Part shown: piece after piece, positions 33,996-44,626 of the stretch
Layout: the number at the start of each line of letters is the position of its first letter
How positions within the stretch are numbered: position 1 is the stretch's first letter
Assembly (NCBI GenBank): GCA_017503545.1
Contig: JAFVSW010000141.1
Span: forward strand, 1 to 44,783
DNA length: 44,783 bases
Reading direction: 5' to 3'
DNA from: Lentisphaeria bacterium
GTDB taxonomy: Bacteria; Verrucomicrobiota; Lentisphaeria; Victivallales; UBA1829
Made by a program: the position numbers and the translations under genes
The notes under the pieces: generated by a model
The model's input: the letters and a program-made list of their open reading frames with translations, nothing else
Database searches by the model: none
Told to the model about the DNA's origin: nothing

Positions 33996-36900
33996 TTATG
34001 CAAGAACCTGCATATTGTTTCTGTATTCGTCGTTATTCAACGCAATGGAAGCGGCTGCGCTGGTGACAAGAACATCATAATTGGTGTTGAGGTTTGCGGA
34101 CGCATCTGCATTGCCGATTTCCAGATAATAGGTTTCGCCGTAATGCATTGCCACATTATCCAGTTCACCACGTGCAACAACCATCAACTGACCATAGATT
34201 TCCTGCCACAATGTTGCCGTGAGCGGAACCGTATTACCTTCAATATCGAAGGAATAACTGCCATCGGCTTCCACTGTAATCTGACGGAAGTCACGATCAT
34301 CACTGAAGCCCAGCCATTCGTCGTCAACAATGTTCCGTTCCAATTCATTACCGGCAAGCGTTACACGGAAGGCGGCATTATCACGTGCCTGACCGAATGT
34401 GTTATCCAGAATATTGGATTCTGTATAATCCACTTTGGAGGCAGAGAGGATATAAGCCGTATCCACGGTACCATTGTGTGCCACAACTTCCAGGGTGTAA
34501 GTATTGCTCAAACTCTTTTCTTCATTCCAGAGGAACGTGCCGCTCCACTGACTGCTGCTGTTGATGGAAATGGTTTCAATGCTGATTCCGTTACTGTTGC
34601 GGATCACAAGGTCAACACCGGATTCCGCACCAAGCACTTGCAGATTGATCGTTACAGCTGCCGCAGCATATTCCCCGTCAGCCGATTCCCCGTCAAGAAC
34701 AATGTTCCATGTATCGGATGCACCGCCGTGGACGGTTCCGCCCACTGTACGATCACTCCATTTGAAGTTCGCTTCGGAAGCACCTTCCAGAACAAAGTTA
34801 CCGGACTTGACTGCGGCTGCGGCATTGCCGTGTGCATCGTATGCCATGATCGTGTAACTGTAAGTTCCAAAGTAAGGAATATTTTCCCAGACAAAGGAGG
34901 TGGCGGTGAGTTCCTGATTGATTTCAACCACGCCGCCTCTCTGGATCAGGATGGAATATTTGCCGGTTTCCAGATTGTCCGTCATAGCATCCCAGGAGAA
35001 TGCAGCGGTATTGCCGGTAACAGTGCAAGTCACAGATTCCGCATCAAATTCCGGACGGACTACGTCATAGGTAAAGCTGCACCGGGAAGAATATGCACCG
35101 TAATTTCCGGAGCAATCCAGTGCGCGGACGGCGAACTGATAGGAACCGTTAGCCAAATCATTCTGATTCAGATTCAGCAAACCGGCATCTTTTGCATTCG
35201 TAACAATGTTCTTGAGCAATGTTTTGCCCGTTGCATCATAGATTGCCACTTCATATTTATCCATACCGAAGGCATCGTTTACCGTACCCCAGGCAAGGGA
35301 GAGAAGGCCATCTTCCACTGCATCGTATACATTAAGTCCATCCGGAGCAAACGGGGCAACAGTGTCTTGGATGATATGATCCGCATCATTGTGTTGCGGA
35401 TCGATCAGTTTGAACGATGCACCGGCAAACCAGTCGGTCGCATTACCCAGAGAGTCGATCGCACGGACATCCCAGAAGACTTCATTGTTTGCCATACCCA
35501 TCAGATAACCGGCACCCTGTCCGGCTTTATCATCCAGCGTGAATGTGGTGGATGTGGTGGTAAAGGTGCGCATATTGATCTTTTCCTGATCGCTGCCGCC
35601 TTTGCCATAGGTCCGGATTTCATAAGTAATACCGTTTTCATCTGCAAATGTATTTTCCAGATTGAAGGTAACTGCAATCTCCTTCACCGTATAGGTGTAA
35701 GTGTAGAACGGATGTTCGTATTCTTCAACGATAAGCCAGTCAACAGTGAGAGCCGCACCATATGCCAGATTGAGGAATTGCCCATCCGGAGCCGCAGAGT
35801 CAACCGTGATCGTCTTATCAGAAACGAGTTCTTCTGTATTTCCGGCACTGTCATATGCCACGACTTTCCAGTTATATACACCATTTCTGCCAGAGAAAAT
35901 ATCTCCGTTGACCGTGATGGACAGCATGTCATCCTTTTCGGTGGTATTGCCGGGCAGAACAGCACGTGTGGAAACCGTTACAAATTCGCCGGAAGCATCG
36001 GTATAACCGCAAACGATTTCATATTTTGCAATACTCAAAATCGGGTGTACCGCCTTGCTCCAGGTGAATGTGGTCTGAGTCCGGGAATTATCCAGACTGT
36101 TGTATTCGTAAAGGACATCCGTTTCATTGGTAACGAAAGATAATCCTTCATTACCATTCCAGGTGCCGGAAGTTTTTGCAGAAACGTTGCCGACATAGTC
36201 CGTTGCCACGATTTCCCAAGTGTAGTTATCCACTGCCAGAGATTTTGCATGGGCTGTATACACACCGTTGTTGCATGTGATCTCAAAATTCAGATCGGAT
36301 GCATTACGGCCTTTTTCGATTTCAATAACGGTCCAGGTACTGTCATTTTCCCCACGATAACGGAAGGTGAAGGATTTGATACCGGAACCATCGTTTTTGC
36401 CGGTACCTTCATCCTTGGAAGTACGGGGATCATAGAACACAAATCCGTATTCGCCGTTTTCGTTCAGTGCCAGAGACTGATCATCGGAATAAGACCAGAC
36501 CAGTTTTGCATAAATCTTGTCTGTTGCCGTTTCAGATACTCCAAACCGGGATTCAATATCATTGACTTTGACCGGAGCAAGTGTATCCGCTACCCAGGAA
36601 TCTGTAAGTTTGCCGGATGTATTACCCGCATAGTCAACAGAACTCAGTGTCCAGGTATAAGTGCTGTTCGGCAGCTGCATGGTCAATTTGTAGTTGCCAG
36701 CCTGATCACCGTTCGCAGCCGTGTAGACCAACGACCACAATGTGCCATTGTCAAATTTGCCGTTCTGTGTATAAGTGGTCACGCCGGCTGAATTCTGACC
36801 GATCAGATAGCCATTGAACTCCTGACCTCTGTAAAGTTCAAAATCATAACCCGTGATCGTAATGGTTTCATTACTGCCGCCGCCGGAACAGGTGACAATA

Positions 36901-39900
36901 TAGGATTTAACACCGCAACCGGCGCTGTCTCCGGCTTCCTTGTAATCGTCAACCGCAGCATCCCATTCCAATTCACCCGTCAGAAATTCACTGGAACCGC
37001 TGAAGCCGGAAACGGTGGAATACCGGTCGGAAACAACACCATCTCCCAAATCCGGTTCTTCGATCCACGGTGCCGCTTTATCTGCTACGATTTCTGCACC
37101 TTCCACGTAAACAGATTCATTACCCGCATAGTCGATTGCCACAACACGGTATCTGTAATTGACCGTGAACAGACCATCGTCAATAATCAGACAATCGGTG
37201 TATTCACCGGCGGAAGCATTAATGGTCATGGAACTGTCATAAATACCGGATCCGGCAACACCCCATTCGATCCGGTACTGTGCAACACCGGAACCTGCCG
37301 CGGCTTCACCAGGCACACAGAAATCTCTGACAGCATTATTATTGATCGTAATCGTGATGTTGGCAATCGGAGTCGTCGCAGGGATACCATCTGCTGACAT
37401 TTCGGTCCGGTACGTATAGGCGATAGAACTGCTCAACGCATTCATATTGAAATCAGGCGCAACGGTATCACCGGTCCAGATGCCATTATTGAATACCAAA
37501 CTGTTTTCGCCATCAATTCCGGGGGCGGTTCCAACCGCATCCACATTCCAGGTGCAGGAATTTCCAACATCCGCATGGGAATATTCAAACGTGTACTTAC
37601 CGGTTGCAGCATTGTAAGAAATAACTGCGTTCTGACCATTGATGTCAACCGTATTACTGTAGTCCGCCGTCAACCCTGCCGCAACTTGACAGGTTCCAAT
37701 AACTGTACCGCTTTCATCATAAAGACTGATCACAAAACGTGTGACCGCAGCACCCGGAACCTGTTCCCCGATAACACCATTGACTTCTACGGCATCCCAA
37801 GTAAGAGACCCCATCAATACCCCGTTTTCAAAACGGGCGGCATCTGTAATCCGGAACATACTGGATCCTGCATTTCCGTTACCTTCCCAGGTTCCGGAAA
37901 GTTTTTCGCCGGAAACATTGCCCAGTTTATCCGTTGCAATGATTTCAAACTGATATGTGCCATTTGCCAATGTTGTGGAGTAAGAATAGGCGTTAAGACC
38001 ATCCTCCGCATTCACGGTAACAGAAATTTCATTGATCCGTTCGCCATTGCTGCCGACTTTCCAATAAGTCAGGGTGTAATAAGCAACACCGGAACCTGCG
38101 GCAGTGTCAAACATGGGGTTGTACCAGTAATCCGTTGCCGCATCCCAGGAAACACTCACGCTGATCAGATTCAGCATGGAATCACTATCGACAACCAGAC
38201 GGCTGTCCGCGGTGGATTCAAAAACCGGACCAAACTGGTCAGCAGTCCATTCACCGGCAAGAGCCTGGGATTTATTGCCCATAAAGTCAACCGCATAGAA
38301 CTTCCAATTGTATGCACCGTTGGCAATATTGGTAATGTGGTTCTGCCTGTTCAATTCAAACAGATCAAGCTGCCAGGTGTATTGATCATCTGCATTCAAG
38401 ACCAAATCTGCGGCATCGATGGTGATGGAATATTCTTTTCCGTTATCCATCCAGGTGAGAATGTAAGATTCCACACCGGAACCACTGCCGTTATCAATCC
38501 ATTCATCCCCGTCTTTGACCCAATATTCACCGGCTTTTGTCCAGGTGAAGACCGGTGCCAGACTGACAATGCCGTTACTTTCATTGACAGCCATTTCAAC
38601 AGAAATGTCTGTATAGTCCGGGTGATCCACCATAAATTCATCAACTTGTTGTTTGAACTGGGGTGCAACACGGTCCGCTTCCCATTTGCCGGTCTTGGCG
38701 GCAGAGGCTTTGCCCTGATAATCGATCGCAGTCAATGACCAGTTGTAATCCGCATTTTTCAGGTTGACGATCTTCAGCTGATAACTGCTGACACCTTCCC
38801 GATGGCCGATATAGATCTTGCCGTCTTTATATTCCAGTTTTACCCAGGTATTGCCATTATCATAGGAATAATAGTATTCGGCATATTCCATATCCGCAGC
38901 TTGCGATGTCGTATAACTGAACGCATATTCCTTGACCCCGGCTTTGTCGTCCACCGCAGGTGACCAGGTCAATACCGCATCCATCATTGCGGAGCCGCCT
39001 TCTTCCCGGACGATCCAGCTCTGCGTGCCTTGCGGATCACGGTTGAAGTTCGGGGCATTAATGTCTTCCAGGTAGACATGGAAGGGATCACCGACCGTCC
39101 AGGCGGATTTGTGCGGTGTACCGTCGAAATTATCCACCGCCTGAACACGCCAGTAAATGTACTGGGTATCTTTCAACCCGGACAATGTGATCTGATTGTT
39201 TGTAACTTCCAGACGGGAATAGGCATTGTTGCTGATTCCGCCATTGCCATTCGTATTATTGGTGAAATATGCGGTGATCGCCGCTTCTTCCAATACATCA
39301 GGAGACTGGAAGAATTCCACAACATAATTTTTAAGCCCGCAAGTGATATTTTCACCGGGTTCCCAAGCCAGAGTAACAACGGCAGATGCACCATCCTGTT
39401 CTTTTGTGCTGACACTGTTTTTAGCATCCGTCGGCTGATCGCAGAAATAAATATCCTGGAAGGCAGTTTCCATACCAGTATTAAGGTAAGACCATTCTTC
39501 ATAAGACCCGTCGCTGTTCACCGCAGTTACGCGCCATACAATATTACCGGCATTCTGAGTCGCTGCCAAACCTTTGATTTCGTGTGTAAAATATTTTTTG
39601 TCCGATGCCGCAAAATTCACGGCGACCGGATTGCTGTACACACCATCCGTTTCCACCACATATTCCAGACGATATGCTTTGCCCGGATTGTTGGATTCAA
39701 AAGACAATGTCACGGTCTTGCTTGCAATGTTGGTGATCGGGTCTGTTGCATCAGCAGCAACCGCACCCAGATTGGTCAGAATTTCAGAATCAGAGATCTG
39801 CCACGGATTTTCCGGATTGAAAGATTCTCCGACTTCTTCGTATACGCGCACGCGCCAGTCAATATCGTTCGCCGCTCCGGAGTTGACAAAGGAGAAATAC

Positions 39901-42900
39901 ACTTTTCCATCGTCACCATATACCGTTTTTCTGGAAACCGCAAAGGTGGCACCCGTCTTACGGTTGTAAACTTTGTCTCTGGAAACGATCAGAGAGGTAG
40001 TAACACCATTCAATTCGTATTCAAACAGATATTCCGCTTCCGGATCTGTGTAGTCCCAGCAGAAGGTCAATTCGTTTACCTTGCTGTCTTTATCGTAACT
40101 TTCTGTGGAGGCAACCAGATTTTCAGAGCCGTCAGCCATCAAATGACGGGAAGATTCCACTTCCACGCCGCGACTGTAAAGCGTTTCATCCCCGTTCCGC
40201 TGAACAACAGTCACACGCCACTGCAGGACTTTATCCCCCTGGGGCATGACCGGTAACGCAATCGTCTCAGAAATCCGTTCGATCAACTGAGACTGACCGG
40301 CAACATCAACGCTCGTCCAATCCAGATCCCAGCCCGCAACATCATTCCCCACACGGTATTCCAGAATGTAACTGACATCGGTCTGCGCAGAATTATCCCA
40401 GCTGAACTCAATTTCTCCGTTACCGTTGATCCAGGCATCCAAACCGCTGACGTCACTCAATACCGTTTTGTCCAGATGGAGATTGTTGTTGTTCACAACC
40501 GGAGCATTGACCATATCGTCCAAAGAGTACCATTCGCCGGTAATGTCGATCCCGCTGCCCAAAGACTGGCGGACACGCCATTCAATGCGCTGGTTGGTAT
40601 CGATACCATTGATCTGCAAAGAAGTCACAGGGTTCAAATCTGAACTCTTGAGTACTTCACGGGTGATCGTTTTTGTCCGTGTTTCATTTCCGTTTCCATC
40701 GGTGGTGATAATGTAATATTCAAAGATATAGCGGACTTCAGAAATATCCACATTGTCATCTTCCCAGGAAACCGTAACGGTACGTGTTTCTTTGTCATAC
40801 CATTCATGCAAATTGCTCAAACCAACTTCAAACGGAGATGCCTGATAGTTCTCGTCGGGCAGAACATCCACAATCACTTGAACATTACCGCTGACAAAGT
40901 CCGCATGAGCTTTGAAAATTTCCGTTCCGTTTGCGCTATCGTAAACGCGGATATAGTTACCGACTACGGCTCCATTATCTTGGATTCCAGCATGATAAGC
41001 AACACGTGCCGTAAAGTTGTTCTGGCGGAATTCATAACCGGTAAGATTATTGTCTGTTACAACCCACGTGCCGGATGCATCATAATAACCGATTTCCGCA
41101 ACAACATTCCCCTGTTCCAGAGTCTTCAAGCTGATTCCGTCATATTTCAATTCGATCGTCTTCAGCGCTTCGACAAAATAAGCATCCTGATTGTTCATCA
41201 ACGTGAAAGTACGGGCTTGCCCGTTATCCAGAACAACGTCGTTCAGATTGACAGAATACAGTACCGGAGAAACCTGACCGGATGTACCGGAAACTGTAAA
41301 GTTCCCGTTCATGATCGGACCACCAGTCTCATGATCTTCTTCACGCAAGGTCTGATTGTTCAGGTTGAAGATCACGTTCAACGTACCCATTGTACCGGTG
41401 ACCCAGTTACCGACTTCAACATCACCGGTAAGGCGTGCGTTGGAGTCAATGATCAAGGTATCAAAACCCGCCTGGAATGCCAGACTACCATAAAGTTCTG
41501 CCCCGGCTGCCAGTTCGATTTTATCGTTATAGACATTGTTCGTTGTATTACCGCCATCCACAGTAAGAATGACTCCATTATTCGCATCAATATCCCCGGC
41601 AATACGCAAATTCCAGGCAGAGGTCTGACCGCCAATGGCAATACCATCTGTATCAATCGTGGCAATAATGTCAAATCCACCCGTATCTCCGGTTGTGGAG
41701 ACGAACTTGCCGACATTCAATGCTGCACCTTCAAAAACAGCATTGTTATAAAAGTCTACGTGCACATTGAAAATACCGCCAAGAGCTTCCCCTTCAAAAG
41801 TGGAAACATCAATGCCCATCGTAGTAATCGCAACATCATCCGGACAGTCCGCATAATTCCCAACCGTAACAGTCGGCATGAAAAGTCCATCATTTACCGT
41901 GATCTTGCTTGCATTGATCCCGATGGCTTCCGAAGTCTGAACCATACTGTAGTCTACGCTGACATTGATCGTTTGCAGGAAGTTGCCGTTGATGGTAACA
42001 TTTCCGCTTGTATTGATCCCGTAAGCTGTTACATCATAAGCGTGAGCAGCAGTTTCAATTCTTTCGATCGTACGATCGACCAAGGTATAGTAATGGTAGG
42101 GGACTCCTTCTGCGTCCTTTTTCGTATACATCGCACCAAGCAAGGTCACATTCGCATCACCGGACCGACCAGTGTAGAAGCAGTTGCCGGGAGTAAGAGT
42201 CGTTTTGTCTGCATTCACCTGTCTGGGAGAAATTCCGGCAGCTTCCCTATAACCCACATATTCGTAGTTGAAAATGATTTCTTCTCTTCGGGCACTCAAA
42301 TCGCCAACTGTCACATTCAACGTTCCGGCAGTAGAACCATTCACAACAAGTTCGCTTGCTTCAATTGCAGTGGAAATCACCTTGTTATCTGCAAACATGT
42401 TTTCATCAGTGAACAAATCCGGGTCCATATAACCCGGCTCACGTCCCAACTGATGCGCATGAAGTGCATTTTCATCCACTTTAGTCAGATCAGTAAGTTT
42501 GCCGTCTATATATTCAGCGCGATTGAGTCCATCAGCAGAACCAATGTGCATGTACTCGCCATGAAGCGTAATATTGGAAACATCGGCATTGATCGTGGTA
42601 CCATCTTTCATGCCGCCCATTTCAATTTTGCTGCCGTTCATGCCCTGCGCAACAAAAGAGTGACCCGTCACTGCTGAATTGTTTGTATCAACCACAAAAT
42701 CCGGGTCGATCATGGATGTAATTTTATCACGAAGGGGGTTTTCTTTAGAATCGGTAGCAGTCCCGGTCATAAAGGTGTACATGCCATCGCCGTATTTATC
42801 GATGTTCTTTTTTGCCAAATAATACGTACCACCATTATTGTCAGCAAAAATTTCAGAACCGACTATAATATTACTGACCCCGGTACTCAAATTGCCGGTC

Positions 42901-43838
42901 CAGATCCCATTGATCGTCAAATTACCCGTTCCCTTTGCAACACCGGTCACACCCACAGTGGAATTGGTCAACATACCAACGGACTGGAAGGTGTTGCCGG
43001 TCACAATCGTGGTATTATAACTCCGAACTCTCTGCTGCCGAACATTCGCAATAACACTTCCGGACATGTTGTTTTCGATTGAAATACTGCTTGCACGCAA
43101 ACCGTTACCGAGAACACGGATATCGCTTGTAAGAGAATGAACAGAAACCGTTTTTCCATCCAATGTCGAGATTGTATTCGGCTCGTTTGTACGCGCACCA
43201 TCATAAGAATAAAGTGTTGTGAACGTGCCTACACCTGAGCCACCTTCCAGATACGTATGCAAACTGCCTTCCACCGTCAGAGAACCACCGGCGATCACTG
43301 CGGATACATCGATTTTTTCACTGGAAGAAATCAGGTCAGTATTGGTCATAACTTCCAGATTTTCATGATCAGCATAAATTCTGGAATACTGAAGTCCGAC
43401 ATTTTCTCCAGCATGGAGATAACCGGTTGCATTGGCAAAATCAATCACGCCATTACTGGAAAAACGAACGCCGGATGTCAAACCATCATAAATACCACAG
43501 CTTCTGACAAGGATCACATTTTCGTAATCGTAAGCACTGTCGCTTGTCCGTGTTGCACCGATCGTGATTGTATCGTTGCTGCCTTTAAAAGTCACACCGT
43601 TATACTCATCAAAGATTTTATCTTCCACAACGTAGAAAGAATGATCCATCATATTCTCTCTTAGGGTATAACCTTTTTTGTCGGTATCCGTATAAGCAGA
43701 GAATGTTACAGCGATATCACCTCCAGCATCACGATCACTTGCCCGGAGTATGTAAAAGTTAAAATTCGTTAAATCGGGAACTTCAAACAATGCAGGTGTT
43801 ACCTGAAACAAACGGTCCAGATTTTCATTGTACGCCAT
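33996..43838 (-). CDS. Giant modular repeat protein (beta-helix-like N-terminal part, FN3/Ig-like repeats)
   Basis: This 3280-aa protein has no recognisable signal peptide (MAYNENLDRLFQVTPALFEV). Residues about 1-930 are Gly/Asn/Thr-rich with many short beta strands (ITVNDGLFMPTVTVGN, TINGNFLQTINVSV), like beta-helix adhesins. About 950-1590 contain FN3-like modules with alternating TVSWEDD- and YIFEYY-type strands and IDWRVRV-type endings. About 1590-2930 has roughly ten units of 80-165 residues ending AxDxxGNxS...G.W.AD..AP.F (for example WEADRVAPQF, WTGDTVAPDF, WVADTLAPV). The C-terminal 250 residues are two jelly-roll, pre-peptidase-like domains. Such proteins are normally secreted adhesins or matrix proteins. 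AAAGGAA precedes the start. The C-terminus (NNDEYRNNMQVLA) may serve as an export signal; no exporter gene is nearby. Confidence 0.9.
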   Translation of the reverse strand: MAYNENLDRLFQVTPALFEVPDLTNFNFYILRASDRDAGGDIAVTFSAYTDTDKKGYTLRENMMDHSFYVVEDKIFDEYNGVTFKGSNDTITIGATRTSDSAYDYENVILVRSCGIYDGLTSGVRFSSNGVIDFANATGYLHAGENVGLQYSRIYADHENLEVMTNTDLISSSEKIDVSAVIAGGSLTVEGSLHTYLEGGSGVGTFTTLYSYDGARTNEPNTISTLDGKTVSVHSLTSDIRVLGNGLRASSISIENNMSGSVIANVRQQRVRSYNTTIVTGNTFQSVGMLTNSTVGVTGVAKGTGNLTINGIWTGNLSTGVSNIIVGSEIFADNNGGTYYLAKKNIDKYGDGMYTFMTGTATDSKENPLRDKITSMIDPDFVVDTNNSAVTGHSFVAQGMNGSKIEMGGMKDGTTINADVSNITLHGEYMHIGSADGLNRAEYIDGKLTDLTKVDENALHAHQLGREPGYMDPDLFTDENMFADNKVISTAIEASELVVNGSTAGTLNVTVGDLSARREEIIFNYEYVGYREAAGISPRQVNADKTTLTPGNCFYTGRSGDANVTLLGAMYTKKDAEGVPYHYYTLVDRTIERIETAAHAYDVTAYGINTSGNVTINGNFLQTINVSVDYSMVQTSEAIGINASKITVNDGLFMPTVTVGNYADCPDDVAITTMGIDVSTFEGEALGGIFNVHVDFYNNAVFEGAALNVGKFVSTTGDTGGFDIIATIDTDGIAIGGQTSAWNLRIAGDIDANNGVILTVDGGNTTNNVYNDKIELAAGAELYGSLAFQAGFDTLIIDSNARLTGDVEVGNWVTGTMGTLNVIFNLNNQTLREEDHETGGPIMNGNFTVSGTSGQVSPVLYSVNLNDVVLDNGQARTFTLMNNQDAYFVEALKTIELKYDGISLKTLEQGNVVAEIGYYDASGTWVVTDNNLTGYEFRQNNFTARVAYHAGIQDNGAVVGNYIRVYDSANGTEIFKAHADFVSGNVQVIVDVLPDENYQASPFEVGLSNLHEWYDKETRTVTVSWEDDNVDISEVRYIFEYYIITTDGNGNETRTKTITREVLKSSDLNPVTSLQINGIDTNQRIEWRVRQSLGSGIDITGEWYSLDDMVNAPVVNNNNLHLDKTVLSDVSGLDAWINGNGEIEFSWDNSAQTDVSYILEYRVGNDVAGWDLDWTSVDVAGQSQLIERISETIALPVMPQGDKVLQWRVTVVQRNGDETLYSRGVEVESSRHLMADGSENLVASTESYDKDSKVNELTFCWDYTDPEAEYLFEYELNGVTTSLIVSRDKVYNRKTGATFAVSRKTVYGDDGKVYFSFVNSGAANDIDWRVRVYEEVGESFNPENPWQISDSEILTNLGAVAADATDPITNIASKTVTLSFESNNPGKAYRLEYVVETDGVYSNPVAVNFAASDKKYFTHEIKGLAATQNAGNIVWRVTAVNSDGSYEEWSYLNTGMETAFQDIYFCDQPTDAKNSVSTKEQDGASAVVTLAWEPGENITCGLKNYVVEFFQSPDVLEEAAITAYFTNNTNGNGGISNNAYSRLEVTNNQITLSGLKDTQYIYWRVQAVDNFDGTPHKSAWTVGDPFHVYLEDINAPNFNRDPQGTQSWIVREEGGSAMMDAVLTWSPAVDDKAGVKEYAFSYTTSQAADMEYAEYYYSYDNGNTWVKLEYKDGKIYIGHREGVSSYQLKIVNLKNADYNWSLTAIDYQGKASAAKTGKWEADRVAPQFKQQVDEFMVDHPDYTDISVEMAVNESNGIVSLAPVFTWTKAGEYWVKDGDEWIDNGSGSGVESYILTWMDNGKEYSITIDAADLVLNADDQYTWQLDLFELNRQNHITNIANGAYNWKFYAVDFMGNKSQALAGEWTADQFGPVFESTADSRLVVDSDSMLNLISVSVSWDAATDYWYNPMFDTAAGSGVAYYTLTYWKVGSNGERINEISVTVNAEDGLNAYSYSTTLANGTYQFEIIATDKLGNVSGEKLSGTWEGNGNAGSSMFRITDAARFENGVLMGSLTWDAVEVNGVIGEQVPGAAVTRFVISLYDESGTVIGTCQVAAGLTADYSNTVDINGQNAVISYNAATGKYTFEYSHADVGNSCTWNVDAVGTAPGIDGENSLVFNNGIWTGDTVAPDFNMNALSSSIAYTYRTEMSADGIPATTPIANITITINNNAVRDFCVPGEAAAGSGVAQYRIEWGVAGSGIYDSSMTINASAGEYTDCLIIDDGLFTVNYRYRVVAIDYAGNESVYVEGAEIVADKAAPWIEEPDLGDGVVSDRYSTVSGFSGSSEFLTGELEWDAAVDDYKEAGDSAGCGVKSYIVTCSGGGSNETITITGYDFELYRGQEFNGYLIGQNSAGVTTYTQNGKFDNGTLWSLVYTAANGDQAGNYKLTMQLPNSTYTWTLSSVDYAGNTSGKLTDSWVADTLAPVKVNDIESRFGVSETATDKIYAKLVWSYSDDQSLALNENGEYGFVFYDPRTSKDEGTGKNDGSGIKSFTFRYRGENDSTWTVIEIEKGRNASDLNFEITCNNGVYTAHAKSLAVDNYTWEIVATDYVGNVSAKTSGTWNGNEGLSFVTNETDVLYEYNSLDNSRTQTTFTWSKAVHPILSIAKYEIVCGYTDASGEFVTVSTRAVLPGNTTEKDDMLSITVNGDIFSGRNGVYNWKVVAYDSAGNTEELVSDKTITVDSAAPDGQFLNLAYGAALTVDWLIVEEYEHPFYTYTYTVKEIAVTFNLENTFADENGITYEIRTYGKGGSDQEKINMRTFTTTSTTFTLDDKAGQGAGYLMGMANNEVFWDVRAIDSLGNATDWFAGASFKLIDPQHNDADHIIQDTVAPFAPDGLNVYDAVEDGLLSLAWGTVNDAFGMDKYEVAIYDATGKTLLKNIVTNAKDAGLLNLNQNDLANGSYQFAVRALDCSGNYGAYSSRCSFTYDVVRPEFDAESVTCTVTGNTAAFSWDAMTDNLETGKYSILIQRGGVVEINQELTATSFVWENIPYFGTYSYTIMAYDAHGNAAAAVKSGNFVLEGASEANFKWSDRTVGGTVHGGASDTWNIVLDGESADGEYAAAAVTINLQVLGAESGVDLVIRNSNGISIETISINSSSQWSGTFLWNEEKSLSNTYTLEVVAHNGTVDTAYILSASKVDYTESNILDNTFGQARDNAAFRVTLAGNELERNIVDDEWLGFSDDRDFRQITVEADGSYSFDIEGNTVPLTATLWQEIYGQLMVVARGELDNVAMHYGETYYLEIGNADASANLNTNYDVLVTSAAASIALNNDEYRNNMQVLA

Positions 43839-43891
43839 AATTCATTCCTTTCAGATTTGCAGTATTCCGCTGCTGTATTTTTATTATATAT

Positions 43892-43897
43892 ATTATA
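43892..43897 (-). promoter_or_regulatory. -10 element of the giant protein gene
   Basis: TATAAT on the minus strand, 54 bases before the start at 43838, lies in an A/T-rich stretch. No good -35 is seen at the normal spacing, which may mean an activator is needed. Confidence 0.45.
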
Positions 43898-44349
43898 TCA
43901 CCGTTAGTATACTCTGTGACAGGCAAAATTGCAAATAAAAAAAATATAATATTTTAATTTTTTTCTGATTTTTTTCTGATTTTTACTCTTTTTGCGGAAT
44001 TTTCCACGTTTCTATCCCACAAAAAGTAAAAAATGCGTTCTTTATGATGTGGAAGGAATACGCCGGATATACCGGATAAGCCGGTTTCGCCGGAAAAACA
44101 AGCCCCGGCGGGGCTGGTCTGATTCTTTTGCATAAACCGTCGAAGAGACAATATAAGTCCTCTTGCGGAGCTGTCTGACTCTTGCCATCCTTTCAGGACT
44201 TGTTTTTTTTGATTGATCCATGTTTTTCGTGCAGTCGTGACTTTGATTAGACTTGAGATAACATTTCTGCTCATAAACAAAAATCTGCCCAAATTACTTT
44301 TTTATAAACAATTGTCTCGCACTTAAACTGAAAAATTTCAATAATCAAT

Positions 44350-44377
44350 TTGAATTTTAGAAATATAGCATTATAGT
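44350..44377 (+). promoter_or_regulatory. Promoter of the small gene at 44423
   Basis: TTGAAT (44350-44355) and TATAGT (44372-44377) are 16 bases apart; a further TATAAT lies at about 44394. The small gene starts at 44423. Confidence 0.5.
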
Positions 44378-44422
44378 ATAACGAGATTTGCTCTATAATA
44401 ATTTTAGAAAGGACGGTAAATT

Positions 44423-44626
44423 ATGGCTATGCAAATTGCCGCAACTCCAGTATTGGAAGGTGCTGATGCCGCTCATTTCTTAAAAAGAATGGAGTTCTGG
44501 GCATCGAATCCAGTGTCTTTGAAAGAAGTGAATATTGATAATAAAGTCGTTGATAAAGCGGTTGAAGCGGTTAGAGCACGTCGGGCTGCCCGCATGAAGG
44601 CAGTCGAAAATGCAGAACAGAAATAA
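44423..44626 (+). CDS. Small hypothetical protein, possibly antitoxin-like
   Basis: This 67-aa protein (MAMQIAATPVLEGADAAHF...) has AAAGGA nine bases before the start and a promoter upstream. It has an alternating hydrophobic start and a basic C-terminal helix (VEAVRARRAARMKAVENAE). I do not recognise a characterised family; small proteins of this kind often precede a toxin gene, and a partner might have lain in the frame that overlaps its end (see findings). That link is speculative. Confidence 0.7.
   Translation: MAMQIAATPVLEGADAAHFLKRMEFWASNPVSLKEVNIDNKVVDKAVEAVRARRAARMKAVENAEQK

Larger units (their letters stand above)
43839..44422. other. Intergenic region with small repeats
   Basis: This region holds the divergent promoters, a T-rich direct repeat (TTTTTTTCTGA, about 43960-43985), four CCGG-starting 9-base units (44063, 44072, 44081, 44090), and two diverged 34-base units (44100-44133 and 44155-44188) each ending in CTGTCTGA/CTGGTCTGA-TCTT...CAT. 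The first contains the hairpin AGCCCCGGCGGGGCT (44101-44115). A minus-strand reading frame (43954-44292) runs through these but has no homology or good start, so it is not called. Confidence 0.6.

Noticed and set aside
31200-34000. Complete rhamnose pathway operon with aldolase, transporter and RhaR/RhaS
   Set aside because: Only isomerase and kinase are present; the AraC-type gene at 12528 is 19 kb away and next to an oxidoreductase, so it is not assigned as a rhamnose regulator.
34143-36143. Long open frame (666 codons) on + opposite the giant gene, and others at 36249-36791, 37575-38738, 39030-40256 and 40806-42677
   Set aside because: All are mirror frames of the giant repeat gene, which has the better start, a ribosome binding site, and consistent repeat domains.
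43954-44292. 112-codon minus-strand frame in the intergenic region
   Set aside because: It is made of low-complexity and repeat DNA, with no ribosome binding site and no recognisable domain.
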